Positions 11,850-23,269 of a stretch of 64,000 nt of DNA are shown here, one piece after another. Source of the DNA: Caprimulgus europaeus (taxonomy: Eukaryota; Chordata; Aves; Caprimulgiformes; Caprimulgidae); assembly GCA_907165065.1 (NCBI GenBank), contig OU015544.1:1302001-1366000 (forward strand). Reading direction: 5' to 3'. The translations under genes and the position numbers were made by a program. Positions within the stretch are counted from its first letter, which is position 1. Each line of letters begins with the position of its first letter. The notes beneath the pieces were generated by a model. It saw nothing but the letters and a program-made list of their open reading frames with translations. It had not been told where the DNA came from and searched no databases.

Positions 11850-14800
11850 TGGTGGAGGGGGAGTGTGATGATTAAGGCAGCCAGTAAGTCTCTCTGCTTC
11901 CTCTGAACTTTACTCCCTCTGCGAGGAGTGACCTATTTTGGTGAGGCCCTTTGATGCAGTTGGGGAGGTCAGGGCAGGTCAGAGCACTGGCCGTGCCAGA
12001 AATCCCCCAGATGCAGGAAGCCAGGAACTCTGGAGGATGGGGGATGAACAGGCAGTTATTTCAGTGTGTTCTTTCTCTGTGTGTGCATTTGTTCTCTTAC
12101 TAAATTCCTGAACCAGAGAGGGCCGGATCCTCCGCAGTGCAGAGCGCAGCCGTGATGCCTCTGCGGAAGATTGGTCGGAGGACGGAGGGAGCAGGGGGTG
12201 AGGGCGCCGTGGCAGCCAGCAGCTCCAGAGCCGGGCTCTCTCTGGCTCTGATACCCTGTTTGGTGGATCACTCAACGCTTATGCAGATGCAGATTGCAGC
12301 CCTGCCTGCCCTGCTCCTCCTTCCCAGACCCGTCGGGTCTGTCTCCTTCCTTACGGCTTGTTGTCTGAAGAAGGGGGCTGTGCAGATGTGTTAAATCCTC
12401 CAGCCTTTTTCATTTCTCTAATTGCCATGTGGAAGAAAGGGAAGGAGGAAGAATGCTCCTCTCAGCTTGGATGTCCCAAAGTAAAATCCCAGCTGAGCAG
12501 CTTAAAATAGATGGTCAGCTGGTTGTGAGGGCTGGAACTAGCCTGGGGAGCATGGCATCTGTCTCCCAGGAATGCTGCCTGGTCATCAGGCCGGATAAAT
12601 TAGGACTAGTGCTGGTCTGCGTGTGTGCAAGAGAGAGACTGTGCTGAGGATGAGGAGCTGCCCTAAATGTCAGTGAGGCTGGCTTGCTCCTGTCCTCTGG
12701 CATCTGTCTGGGAATCGATAATTCACTGATCGTGGACATCACAGGTCTAGAACATCAGTGTGCTAGAGCTGTGGAGGTAGCGCAGCCCCAAGAGCGCTTC
12801 CTCCTCTTTGGTCTGTCCCAGGAATCTCTGACTGTGAAGCTACTTTTAATGGTGCATCTAAGAACTGATCCAGCTTAAAAAGGAGGAGAGAGGAAAAAAA
12901 AGATGATGCCTACGATACCAGCGCAGTGACCGAGTCTGTATTTTACCTTCTGTGCCTTTCTTCCACATGCTGCTGCCTCCCTCCCTCGGAGACCGGGGGC
13001 TGGATCCGGTGACAGCGCTGCTTTTCCTCAGATGAAGCACAAAACAGATTTTTCTAGTGGCTGAATTTAATCACTTAGATGCAGAGCACTGATAGACTGA
13101 ATCAATTTAATTCCTATTGCTCATGACTGGGAGGGGAGAGAGGCGAGGAGGAAGGTCAGAACAATTTAGCAAGCAACAACTTGGCCTAAAAATGTAACCA
13201 ATAGGTCTGTCTGGGTTTTTTGTTTGTTTGTTTGGGTTTTATTATTATTTTTTTAAGCCTACCTAGGCCAAGAAACATGGCAACCTTAGGAAGTGGTAAA
13301 CCCTCTGCTCTGCAAGGTGGGGAGAGGTCACTGATTGACATGAGTGTGAGGTCTGAGATGCTGGGGCTGCTGTGGAGCTGTAGGATCACCTCTCTTCAGG
13401 GGATGAAGGTGATGCCACCTCCTCTTGGTTTTGAGGGAGCTGCTGGAAAAGGTGTCTTGGCATTGGGCTGTAAATGTCTGAAATGGCACGTGGTGTCGGA
13501 GCGTCTGAGTCGCGTGTGTTTGCCTCAGAGCGTCTCTGCCGAGGCAGCGAGCTGAGCTGCGGGGTTCTCGGATGGTGCCAGATCTCTTTGGGAGACTTCA
13601 GTTACCTGCTGTGGCACAGGCTTGCTCAAAGAATAGAAGGGTTTAATTAGAAATGGAGCAGTCTGTGAGTCTTTCAGAATAAAGCCCTGCTTTTCCTAGT
13701 ATCTGTTGCAATTTCAGTGTACCCGTTTCATACAGAGCCCAAACCCAGGGGTTCGTTGGCCGCGGTCTTGCCGTGCCTTTTCCAAGGGTGATGGCTCTGC
13801 AGAGCACGGGCTGTGCGGGTGTCTGCCCAGCCCTGTGCCGGGGATACAGCCTATCCTGTGCCTGGTGCTTTCAGACACTACTGCAATTTCGGTGATCCCA
13901 GGAGAGGAAACTGCTGTGAAGCAGAAGTCCCCAGGATTCACCCAGGTAAGCTGTTGGTGTTGGGTTCAACTTTTATAAGCATCCAAGAGAAACCTTAGGT
14001 GGCATTTCAGAAGGATCTTCAACAATTTCTCACACAGCTCTGACCCAGATGAGTGCTGCGCGACGTGGGTGAGATTATTAATTAGTGGGGATTAATAAAT
14101 CAGCAGTGATGCCATGCTGTCCTTCGCAGGGAAGCCACCTCCCTCCCAGGGCCTCCAGAGGCAGCAGCAGCCCAGCCCTGCATCCACTGCTGCCATCGCC
14201 CAGGGCTGGCGTCAGGAGCAGTCCTTGTTCTTAAGCGAGACACGCAGTAGTAGTGAAGTAATAAAAGCAAACTTGGCCAGCTTGACGGCAAACTTGGTAG
14301 CCTGCCACAGCCATCAGCCCATATGCACAATGGTAAATAAAAGCTGTAGTTGAATTTCTTTCAAGTTTTATATAATATCATTACAATATGGAACGGAGCG
14401 AGGGAATCCCTCTTATGAGTAGCTCTACCAAAAAATACATCTGAACCTCTCCTGGGAAGTGGGTGGGCAGCCGGGCAGCGATGCTGTTACAGAGGAGGGA
14501 GCTCTTGTCTTCCTCGCAGCCTCTCCGCTGCTGTGCGAGGCCGTGGTGCCTCCCGAAGCACCCCCAGCACGGCCCTGCGTGCTCAGTGAAACGCTCGTGG
14601 CTGAGGGCAGCCACACAAGGACGCGGCACTCGTGACCGAAGGCAAAGCAAACTGGGGATTGAGTTAACGCAGAGCTGTCTGTCTGCCTGCTCTGCTCTGC
14701 TCTGCTCCTGGAGCCTGGTGCTGCCTGCGCAGCTGAGCAAGGACGTAAAACCATAGCGGTGACGGCGGGAGCAGAAGGGGAGGAAGTTTGACTGCGCTAA

Positions 14801-15770
14801 ATGATGGCCAACTTAAAAATAGACCTGGCTATTTATAGGCCTGGCAGCAGGCTGCTGCTCCCCGGGTGGGCGGCGCAGCCTGGCTGCGCTTGCACTGTAT
14901 AGACACAGATACACACGCACGTTTGTGGGCAGAGCTGGCGGGGATGGTGGTGTGTGTGCTGATCCACACTCTCTCCCCACGGGACGGCGATGCTGGAGCA
15001 GTGTGACGCTGAGGGAGTTGCTCCATCGCTCAGCTCCCGGCCCCTGGTTCCTCCCGGGTGTCTGTTCCCCTCACGCCCGTGGGGTGAAGTGCCCGGCTCG
15101 CATGTGGGTGACCCCGTGTGCTGACACTGCCGGCAGGGAAGGAGCTGTAATGTCAGCACCTGTTTAATTGCCACAAGTCTTCCAGTTTATAGACAGAGGT
15201 GACACCAGAGACCAGCCTGGGTTCAGTCGCCGTTCACCAGCCTCGGCGAGGAAGGGCGCAGGGATGGGAGTTCCATCCCACACAGAGAGGCCTCACAGGT
15301 GACTGCGCACCCTTGTGCTGTGTTTCCTTCCAACGAGGCAGGGCCTTGTCTGTCCCTGAACTCCAGTTGTTTCCTTGTGGCCCTTCCTTCCTTGTGCCTC
15401 CTACACAGGTATTTTTGTTGTCATTGGTATTTTCTGAGCTGACTTTGGGTTTTTTTTTTTAATGGAAATGGAAAATTGAGATGTTTTTGGTGTAGTTGGG
15501 AAGAGCAAAGATGGCGACTGAGCGGAAAGAGGCCCTCACGATGGCTCCTGCTGGCCGGTGAAGCAGGAAGCCCACAGTCTGGGATGAGGAGGAGAGTTTG
15601 CTTTGGCCTAGAGTGCAGTGTTTGCAGAGTTTGCTGTTTTCCTGCCGTGCTGCCTGTCCCGGTGCTGTGGGGACCCCTCGGTGTGGGGACTGGTGATACT
15701 GGGAGCTGTGCGGGTCTCTCCCGCCGCCATTGCCACTTTGCTGTCAGGATGGTGCCGCGCTCTTTCCCTG
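11850..15770. other. Unique intron with GC-rich stretches, nothing specific
   Basis: A (GTTT)n/T-rich simple stretch is at about 13217-13256. GC-rich sections (12.1-12.3, 14.5-15.2 kb) give open frames of 100-120 codons on both strands without recognisable domains. CAG|GTAAGC at 13944-13949 is a donor-like word with a weak upstream tract. Confidence 0.6.
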
Positions 15771-15782
15771 GGGCAGGTGAGT
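15740..15782 (+). other. AG|GTGAGT junction: possible cryptic donor or recursive splice point
   Basis: CTCTTTCCCTGGGGCAG is directly followed by GTGAGT at 15777-15782, a consensus donor. The pyrimidine tract is short and interrupted by GGGG. It could also be the donor of an unannotated alternative exon, although I find no convincing acceptor nearby. Confidence 0.2.
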
Positions 15783-15815
15783 GGGGTGTTTTTGTTTTGT
15801 TGGGGCTTTTAAAGG

Positions 15816-15844
15816 TTTTTTTTTTTTTTGGGGGGGGGGGGGGG
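15816..15844. repeat. T14-G15 homopolymer junction
   Basis: Fourteen T are followed immediately by fifteen G, then TGTTGTGGG, with more T runs at about 15862-15890. The G15 run can form a G-quadruplex on the + (transcribed RNA) strand and is prone to slippage. Confidence 0.95.
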
Positions 15845-15959
15845 TGTTGTGGGTTCTGAATATTTTTTTTTTTTAATTTTTTTTTATTTTTCATGGAAGA
15901 GTCATTTAATATTGATGTGTCAACTTTGGCCTGACAGGTCACATTTGGAAGTTGTGGCT

Positions 15960-16220
15960 GCTGTTTCGCTCACTAGTATACACATAAGGGCAGAGTTTCT
16001 CCTTTAGTTTTCAATCTCTTGAGCCTTTGTCATTTTTTTAATCACAACCTTATGTGTTATTTAAACACTTTTTTTATTTAATCAGTTATTCTTTTAAGTG
16101 GGCTTAATTGTATAAAGATTATTGTGCATAAGAGACGTCTATAATTAGAAGGGGGGATTGGTGCTATTAGACACTGTTTTAGTGAAGAAAATTATAGTGT
16201 TCATAAACTGTTTGGAGAAC
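15960..16220. promoter_or_regulatory. AT-rich candidate conserved non-coding element
   Basis: A CpG-poor, AT-rich block free of recognisable transposon sequence, with homeodomain- and HMG-type words (TTAATCACAACC, TTAATTGTATAAAG, ATAATTAGAAG). The texture is that of vertebrate conserved intronic elements. No alignment was possible. Confidence 0.25.
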
Positions 16221-16224
16221 AGAG

Positions 16225-18315
16225 GCAGCGGGTATTAACATTCAACAAGTTTTATGTCATCCTAACGGAGGATTGACTCTTGCTCACTTGGGTGAGTTTG
16301 CTCCAGTATTTATTCTACCACCTTAGTTCTCTGCTCTCTTCTTTCCCTTCCTCCTGGCACAGAACTGGAATCAATCCTGTTTCCGCTGCTTTACTGCCGT
16401 GCCGTGGGGCTGACCTGCAGCCCCCAATGTTTTGTGAGGTGTAGTCAATTAAATTAAATAGCAGGTGTGGTGCAATGCTGGGTGCTCTGGAGCTCCGCTC
16501 TTCTTCTGTGCAAAGCTTCCCAAACTCCTGCTCTTGCTGAGGTTTTGAAATCAGCTAAAAGCCGGAGCTGTGGTTTGGGATTGTCTGTTACGGGAATAGT
16601 AAACACAACCAAAATCGCTTTTCACTTTTCCTTGAGAGCAGGAATTACTTACATGGCAAACATCAACTGGCAGTTTGTATCAGTTGGGCTTTAAAAGTCT
16701 GTGAAGAGATTTGACCTTGGCTGCTCCCCTGCCTTGTGCTCTCCGGCTCCTCTCGCTCCTGGCCGGTGGCTGGTGGGGACCTGCCACCATTCAGAGGGAC
16801 GTGCCTTTGGGACAGGCCAGATGATTCCCAGCTCAAAGGGTTCAGCAGTGGGATGAACACAAGGTGGTTTGAAGTCTCCTGGGCTTTCTCCAGGCTGAGT
16901 TCTGGGCCAATTCTCTTGAAAAGAAAATGTCACCACCGGTCTTTTTTCACTAGTGTCCTCCTGTGATCAGCGTGCATGTGCGAGAGTACAAACAACCGTA
17001 CAAAGCTATTGTGATACTCTGTATGCAGGTAGGTAATTTATTGGGAACAATCGCTCTGCGCATCCTTTGTGAGCTGAAATGAGCAGGAGAAGATGGTGTG
17101 CGCCGCGGCTTGGCAGCCTGCCTGCAGGACGTGCTTTGTTAGAATTTCTTCTCCCTCCATCTCCTCCCCTTCCCCATTGAAATGACATGACACCAGGGGA
17201 CCATTGATTTCTGCTCTCCACGTTGTTAATGAAAAATTCCTTGTTGGCTCCTGGTTCTCTAAATCCTTTGAGACAGCTGCAACAGTTCAGATACTTCAGG
17301 AGCAAACATGCCAGCCTGGGTGATGGATGACTTTGTGAACTTTGAAGGGACAAAAGGGTAGGCTTTTGTTGGCCATAAAACCGAGAGAGGCTCTTATCCA
17401 CGTAATTATTACATTTTCTGTAGCCAGTTTGCTGAACATATTTTGGTAACTCAGTACACAGTTTCCATCTCAGATAGCATATGAGATTTATTATGTTTCT
17501 TAATGCTTAATAATTTTATTTTGAAGTTTAGAGCCAGCCAAATAAGAGCCATGAGTCTTGATAACGCTAAATAAAACCTTCTCATACATTTCCTAGGACT
17601 CCAAATGCAGTCCTCATTTTCTTCTCCAGTACATATCTCTTTGCCAAGTTAAAGCCATTAATTTTGAGAGAAGGGAAGTATTATTTGAGATCACCTTGTA
17701 ATGCTTTGTTGCCACGTTTTATGTTCCTGGACAGCATGGTAGTGGAACGCTCTCCATTTACGAAGTGCAGGGTACAGATGGCAACTCATTAAAACTTTAG
17801 TGATAATCACCCTTCCTATGGAATTACCACTTAAATCTGGTTAGTGGAGGAGGAGGAGTAGTGTCACAGAAACATGCTTCTTCTGGGTGATTTAAAAGCA
17901 TATGGGATGGAGTGTTTTATGTGTGCCCCCTTGTCAGGAGTCCTCAGAGCAGATTGCCAGAATTGTTGAGCAGTTAGAGTTTAATGGAGGTACCAGAGCT
18001 TTTCTTCTTGATCCCTCTGACAGTTCAGCTGTTGTCTTCAAGTACATTTTAAAAAAAAAGAAGTCTTTTAAATACAGCTTTTTTTGCAGAATAAATGGAG
18101 GCAAGAACAGGAATGTGAGGCAGCTGGTAAGGAGCTTTTTGGTCATTTCAAGGTTGGGAAGTGTTCTTTGGGGAGTAATGCATCATTGTTAGATGGCCTC
18201 AAAGAAAAAAAGGTACATGCTTGTTTGTCCTCACTTGTGCAGATGGTGGGAGGAATGGTCCCAAGGGCTCGCTGAGAGCTTGGAAGTGCCTGGGAGTTAG
18301 CAAAAATATTTTGAT
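16225..18315. other. Unique intron, nothing specific
   Basis: The interval 17400-17800 is AT-rich and CpG-poor and could be conserved. The word GCAG|GTAGGT at 17025-17034 is another acceptor/donor-like junction, with a poor tract. No exon or RNA gene seen. Confidence 0.6.
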
Positions 18316-18319
18316 TCAC

Positions 18320-18475
18320 GTCTTGGCACTGTTACAGATTTTCTTTGGGACTTTGAGCAAGTCACTCTTCTTCTGTGCCTCAGTTTCCCACCTGTAAAGT
18401 CTGGTTTGAAGTGTCACTGCCTTTATTGTAGTGAAGAATTAGATGTGCGTGCATTAGAGGTCATGAAGTATTTGG
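18320..18475 (+). mobile_element. MIR/CORE-SINE relic
   Basis: CTTTGAGCAAGTCACTCTTC and TGTGCCTCAGTTTCCCACCT followed by GTAAAG match the MIR run CTTGGGCAAGTCACTTAAC, CTGTGCCTCAGTTTCC, CATCTGTAAAATG in order. Further on, TTGTAGTGAAGAATTAGATG matches the MIR tail TTGTTGTGAGGATTAAATG. Two separate collinear matches make this the more secure of the two MIR calls. The element is old and diverged, inserted in MIR-consensus orientation. Confidence 0.75.
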
Positions 18476-18479
18476 TCCG

Positions 18480-20095
18480 AGCAGGACTGAGTGGTAACTA
18501 TGGGCAGAGTCCTGCAGTGTATTTTGAAATTTAGAGGTAGTGAGTGTACCTGATGAAGCCCCGATTCCCAGAGGTGGGTAGTGATGTCTCCTCTTCCACA
18601 CAGCTGCACTCAGGCCCCATTACAGAGGGGACTGGGAACCACCCTGACTATACCAGCAAATTCCAGCCCAGAGGTAGGTGTCTGGAAAGCTCCCCAGATA
18701 AATTGCCTTTGTTACAGACATCACTGTGTTGTTGGAAAGAACCCCACTATTCTGGGATTCTGTGCAGCAGACCAGTGAATTATCCCTTGTAGCAGCCTAA
18801 GCGACCTGCCTCGCCGGGGTGGTGCGGGTACCTGAGGGGTGTGGGCCCTTTTTTCCCGTTCCAAGGACTCGTGCTGGAGCGTCCCCATGTCCCCTGTCTG
18901 TGCAGCTGGGCAAAGTGGCTTTTCCTGGCTCTCCCTGGAGTTCAGCCAGTGGCTGGGCGGGCTGTGCTCACTGCTCCTGCTGTTGGCTGCGGGTTTGCTG
19001 GCGTGGTGGGGTGAGCCACCAGCCAGAATTTGGCTACTGTTTCCTCTGAGTCACATCTGTCTGGTCTTCTTAAAGCAAGCACAAAAGCTGTCCTGCTTTT
19101 GGTGCTGCAGAGCCAAGAGCTGCGTTCAGGTCTGCTCCCTGCTTCGCTCTAGCTGCTGTGGTCAGCCCTGGGCCTGGTAGCAGCGCTAGCCAAGAGCTTA
19201 AATTTTATCTGCCAGGTAAGTGGTGGATGCTCAGGAGGAAAAAAAATAACGTTTCAAACATTTATTAATCTGCCTTCCATCAGTTTTTATGTGAGAAGAC
19301 CATGATGCAGAGTGGGACACAGCAAGATCTCTTAAATATGAACCTTCCTCCTCATTATAGCTGTATTTGAAATGATAATTGTCTATTTAGTGTACTTAAA
19401 AATGAATTCCTGATTCTGTCCTTGCATCGAGCAGTCTGATTGCGGTTCAGTCTCCGCCTTGTACTCCACTGTCACTCAGCCAGTTGCTGGAGACTGGATT
19501 TAAGTGCCTTTAGGTGTTTTTTGCTTCTCTTGTAGCTTGTGTTTTCCCTCATTTGTCAGCAGTCAGAGCTTGGCTGCAGCCTGAGCCCTGTCCCTGACAG
19601 CTCTGACGTGACGGAGGGACAGCAGAGGTGACCAGGGCCACGCTCGATCCCTCCGGTGTCCCTGCTGTCACGTACCCAAGCTTTGGAGGGAGCTCTGGCC
19701 CTGTCCAGACCTCTCCTCTGGCCACTGCGATGCAGGACACGGAGCACTTGGGTCAGTGTGTGATGGAGGTGCTCTCCTGACTGCTCTGGGGTCAGCCTGA
19801 TTTGCTTTGAGGTTAAACTGCAGCCTGTCAGCTTTGGCTTTTACAGCTTCATTTTCAAAAGGAGACTAAGAACTTTTTTTTTTTTCCTGTCCCATCTCTT
19901 TAACACCCACTTGAGCTGCAGGTGACACCAAGGACATGTTTTTTGGTAACAGCAATTTCTGGGCAGCCCCACTAAATATCTGTCCCCCTGCAGTAGCAGA
20001 AGAGTGACAGTCTTGGGGACAGTGCCCCAGTGTGGGATGTAAAGTTGTGCACAGGTAGTTTGGTCTTTATCCAAGGCCTTTTGCCAGCACATGGT
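18480..20095. other. Unique intron, nothing specific
   Basis: No exon or RNA gene. AT-rich between 19.2 and 19.4 kb, GC-rich at 18.8-19.1 and 19.55-19.75 kb. The recursive-splice-like junction at 19215 is listed separately. Confidence 0.55.
19196..19221 (+). other. AG|GTAAGT junction: possible recursive splice site
   Basis: TTAAATTTTATCTGCCAG is followed with no gap by GTAAGT at 19216-19221, a perfect donor. The upstream tract is only moderately pyrimidine-rich. In a recursive splice site the acceptor abuts a regenerated donor, which is the geometry seen here; function is inference. Confidence 0.25.
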
Positions 20096-20102
20096 GTCAC
20101 TG

Positions 20103-20162
20103 GGGTTGTACCTGGTGGTCTCTAAAGATCTGAGGGGTTGTACCTGGTGGTCTATGAAGATC
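20103..20162 (+). repeat. Two 28-bp copies in direct repeat, CR1-tail-like
   Basis: GGGTTGTACCTGGTGGTCT occurs at 20103 and again at 20135, each copy running on to AAGATC; the repeat period is 32 bp. The unit resembles the CR1 3' word GGTTGGACTTGATGATCT followed by TTAAGGTC, so this may be a worn CR1 end that duplicated locally. The copies differ at only two positions, so the duplication is younger than the putative insertion. Confidence 0.5.
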
Positions 20163-20164
20163 CA

Positions 20165-22870
20165 AGTTCATTGCACTGGTGTGTTGTGTGTGCTCAGCAT
20201 CTTACACTGTAATTCAGACCTGTCTTCTGGTGAGAACAGGATGGGGCCCTGACAGTGGAGCCCGTTCATTGTCTCGGAGGAGTGTGGAGGTGCTGGATGG
20301 GGAGCAGAGCCTGCCCATCCCTGCCAGCCCCTGCAGCTCTTGGCGTTGCGGGCGCTTTGGGGTGGCGGGTGCCTTCCCCTCCTGCAGTTCTGTGAGAGAC
20401 CCAGGCCGAGCAGATGAACGCAGGGTGGTTTTTTTCCATCTCGTGTATTTGTATGCAGGAGAGTGAAGAGTAGAAGAATCCACCCTCCTGGAAGGATATC
20501 ATCTTTTAAACAAGGCACATTTGAAAAAACACAATAAAATTTGCGTGCATTTGTTCCAGTGTAAACACACGTGCTCACCCGGGGCAGATGTGGAGGCTGC
20601 GGGTCTGAAGCAAGGCGCACGTGTGCAGCTCGGCAGCGTGATGAGCGGAGCAGAGCCGCTGCTGTCTGCGCGCCTTGGAAGTACTTAGTTCTGCTTTATT
20701 ACCACCCCTGCTCCCCCTCAAAAAAAGAAAGAGAAAAGAACATCTGCTAATGCATAGCTTAAAAAAAGAAAGCTGCAGAGGAAAGCCCACGTGCTCGGGG
20801 CTGAACTCGGTGGAAAGTTCACGAAAGGGCATCGAGCCGCTCGGCAGTCGGGCTTTCGGGAGCGCTCTTGGTCACCCCCTGATGTTGATGTGTGTTTGTG
20901 GCACTGCGTGTGTGGGGCGATGTGCAGTTATAAATGATATGTAATAATAGCCGTGGCATGTTAATTTTTAATAGAAATCTGTAGCAGCTCGTGATGCTGA
21001 AAGATGGTGTCTCTGACAATTGCTGTTTCTGGTGGAAACAACCCCCGAGGCCTTTGCGGTGCTTCTGTCTGTCTGTAAACGCGGCTCTCTGCCCAAGAGG
21101 AAATGTGGTTTTCGGCATCTCGTGCAGTAAGTAATTTTTCTCTCTGATTTAGTGGAAACTTCAAAGTCGATTGTTTGGACTACTGATTGCAGCAGTTGTC
21201 TATTAAGCTCCCTTTTTGCTCTTCTCATTTAAAGGCATCTAGGGACTCAGTGCACAGACAGTGGGGAGGGAGAGGAATTTAAACAGAGGTCCCCTTTGCT
21301 TTTTGTGTCCTTGCTCCAGCAAAAGTTTTGCTGTGCAATAATGATCTTGGAATGTATTCAGGAAGGCACTCAGTGTTGTAAGTACAGTGTTTTGTTGGGT
21401 CTCTCAGAAGGAAGTCCAGTTTACCTTTGATTGTTTTGCTGTTTATTTTGTGGTCAGATGCTGCCCGTGCTGGGAAGCCGTGTGGGCAGCGAGCTCATGA
21501 GGAACGCGGCAGCTCTTCGCTTCCGTGTCCTCAACCAGGGCAAGAGCTGGCTGCCTTCTCCGGGCGCTTTCCTGGCTGGTTGGTCCCCAGCACTGACTTG
21601 TTTGATACTTGGCTGTTAATTGCTATAGAAATCATCACTTTCAAGCTCTTGTGGGGGTGGATTTTTGGTTTTTATGTGGACTGTTTGTGGGTAGCATGGA
21701 ACTTTGATGTAACTGGAGAGCTTTGGTGCCAGGTGGTGGGCATTGCCCAGGCCTCCTGTTTGGTGTCAGGTACCTAGAGCTGCCCGTTTGAATCGCCTGG
21801 TGCATTTATAGCCTATTTCTCAGTGGCCTTTGCAGATTCAGAGGCATCTTTACCTCTCCCAGGAGCACGAAGAATCCTAATGGCTGTTGCTGTGGGCATG
21901 TGTGTCTCATTCTTTTTCTGGTTGCCGTAGTTTAAACCAGGAGCTGGCGAGGTCTGATGTCTGCTGGTGGGGACAGTTTGTGGATGTAGGTGCTGGAGGA
22001 GGATGGGGTGATATACTCTCAGCCACTGCAACTTTATTGACCAAAGCCTCATCATGAAATAGATCTTCTTTTAGACCAAACAATTTTTACTCAGCTCGGT
22101 ACCCAGCAACCCTTGGCGGGACTGGGAGTGTTGGGCTGGTGGGGTGAGGATGGTAGGACACGGTGGGGAAGGGAACCTCTTTGTCAGGCCCAGCAGCAAG
22201 GGGAGTGAACAATTTAAGGTGGCATCTTAAACCCCAGCAAGTCCTTCCTGAGCAGTCTAAGACCTCAGGGCGTGCAACAGAAGGGTCTTCTGGTATAGAA
22301 GGAAAATGTCTACACATCATTTTTGAGCACAGGTGAGTGTTGGTGGTGCTGGTGCAAGGGCTGCTGGCCAGGGCTGGGTGGAGCAGTCTCCATCAGGGGT
22401 TCTCAGGTGGATGTTTGTCCCCAGGCAGTCAAGGTAAATAGACACAGTTATTTGATAATGACCTGTTCTTTTGCCCCTCCCTCCTCTAGCTTTCACTTTG
22501 TTTAAACCATTTGTTCCCTTTGCCTGAAGATGAGAATTCCTCTTAGTTGTTTTTCTAGGAATTGTTTTCTCCCTCCTCCTGAAAGTCAGTCCAGAAGCTG
22601 CTGGAGAACAAAACCTCTGGAGAACTTGTGGCTGTTTACCAGACACTTCAGTCACTCCAGCAGTTGTTGCAGGGAGTTCAGTTTCTGCTGGGTCATCTGC
22701 ACAGACATAGCTTTTATTTTTCCCCTGACAAAATTCTGTGAGACTCTCCCCGGCGCCGGGAGCAGGCGCCGATAGCCGCGGTGCTGCGGTGTTTCCTTGT
22801 GGAAGGGTTTGGATCCGGATACCACTGACCCCTCTCTTCTCCAGCTTCATTAGAGGGGAGGGCTGGCGCG
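20165..22870. other. Unique intron, nothing specific
   Basis: GC-rich sections give long chance frames: reverse 150 codons at 20168-20620 and reverse 190 codons at 22317-22889. A 12-bp perfect palindrome CCCGGCGCCGGG lies at 22749-22760. CACAG|GTGAGT at 22331-22338 is another donor-like junction. Nothing resembles a known exon. Confidence 0.55.
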
Positions 22871-22874
22871 TGAA

Positions 22875-23265
22875 TACTGAATTCTTCATGGTGAAGGTGA
22901 AGTTTGCAAGTAGCCCATATGCATGTAGCTGCGGCTGTCATTTATTAGACTATCAAGAGGGTTTGTTTTCCCAAATAACCCTCTGAATTATTCTGTGTAA
23001 TTAACTCGTGCACTTATTTAAAATGATAACGGGGTGGGGAGGAGGAGAGGAGCCGTTGTGGAGCTTCAGTAAACTGATAGGATTGCATCACTTCTCCCCA
23101 CTGATGGCAAGGTCGTCGCCAACAGCTGTTCAGGCGTAATTAGCCAACCCAGACTTCATGGTCTGAACAATTGAAAAATTACAGGGGTCAATGACTCGGT
23201 GTCTTAAATTTTAATAAGTACATAAAAACAAAGTGCTGAGTTATTAAAAATTAATCCTGCTAAGC
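22875..23265. promoter_or_regulatory. Candidate conserved non-coding element (homeodomain/POU-like)
   Basis: An AT-rich, repeat-free block with POU-like ATATGCAT at 22917-22924, E-box CAGCTG at 23123-23128, homeodomain core TAATTA at 23137-23142, and further AATTAAC and ATTAATCC words near its ends. Motif density and composition suggest an enhancer-type element. No conservation test was possible. Confidence 0.3.
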
Positions 23266-23269
23266 GGTT

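Noticed and set aside
22317-22889. 190-codon reverse open frame
   Set aside because: No recognisable domain, low-complexity ends, and an alternative explanation (chance) is sufficient.
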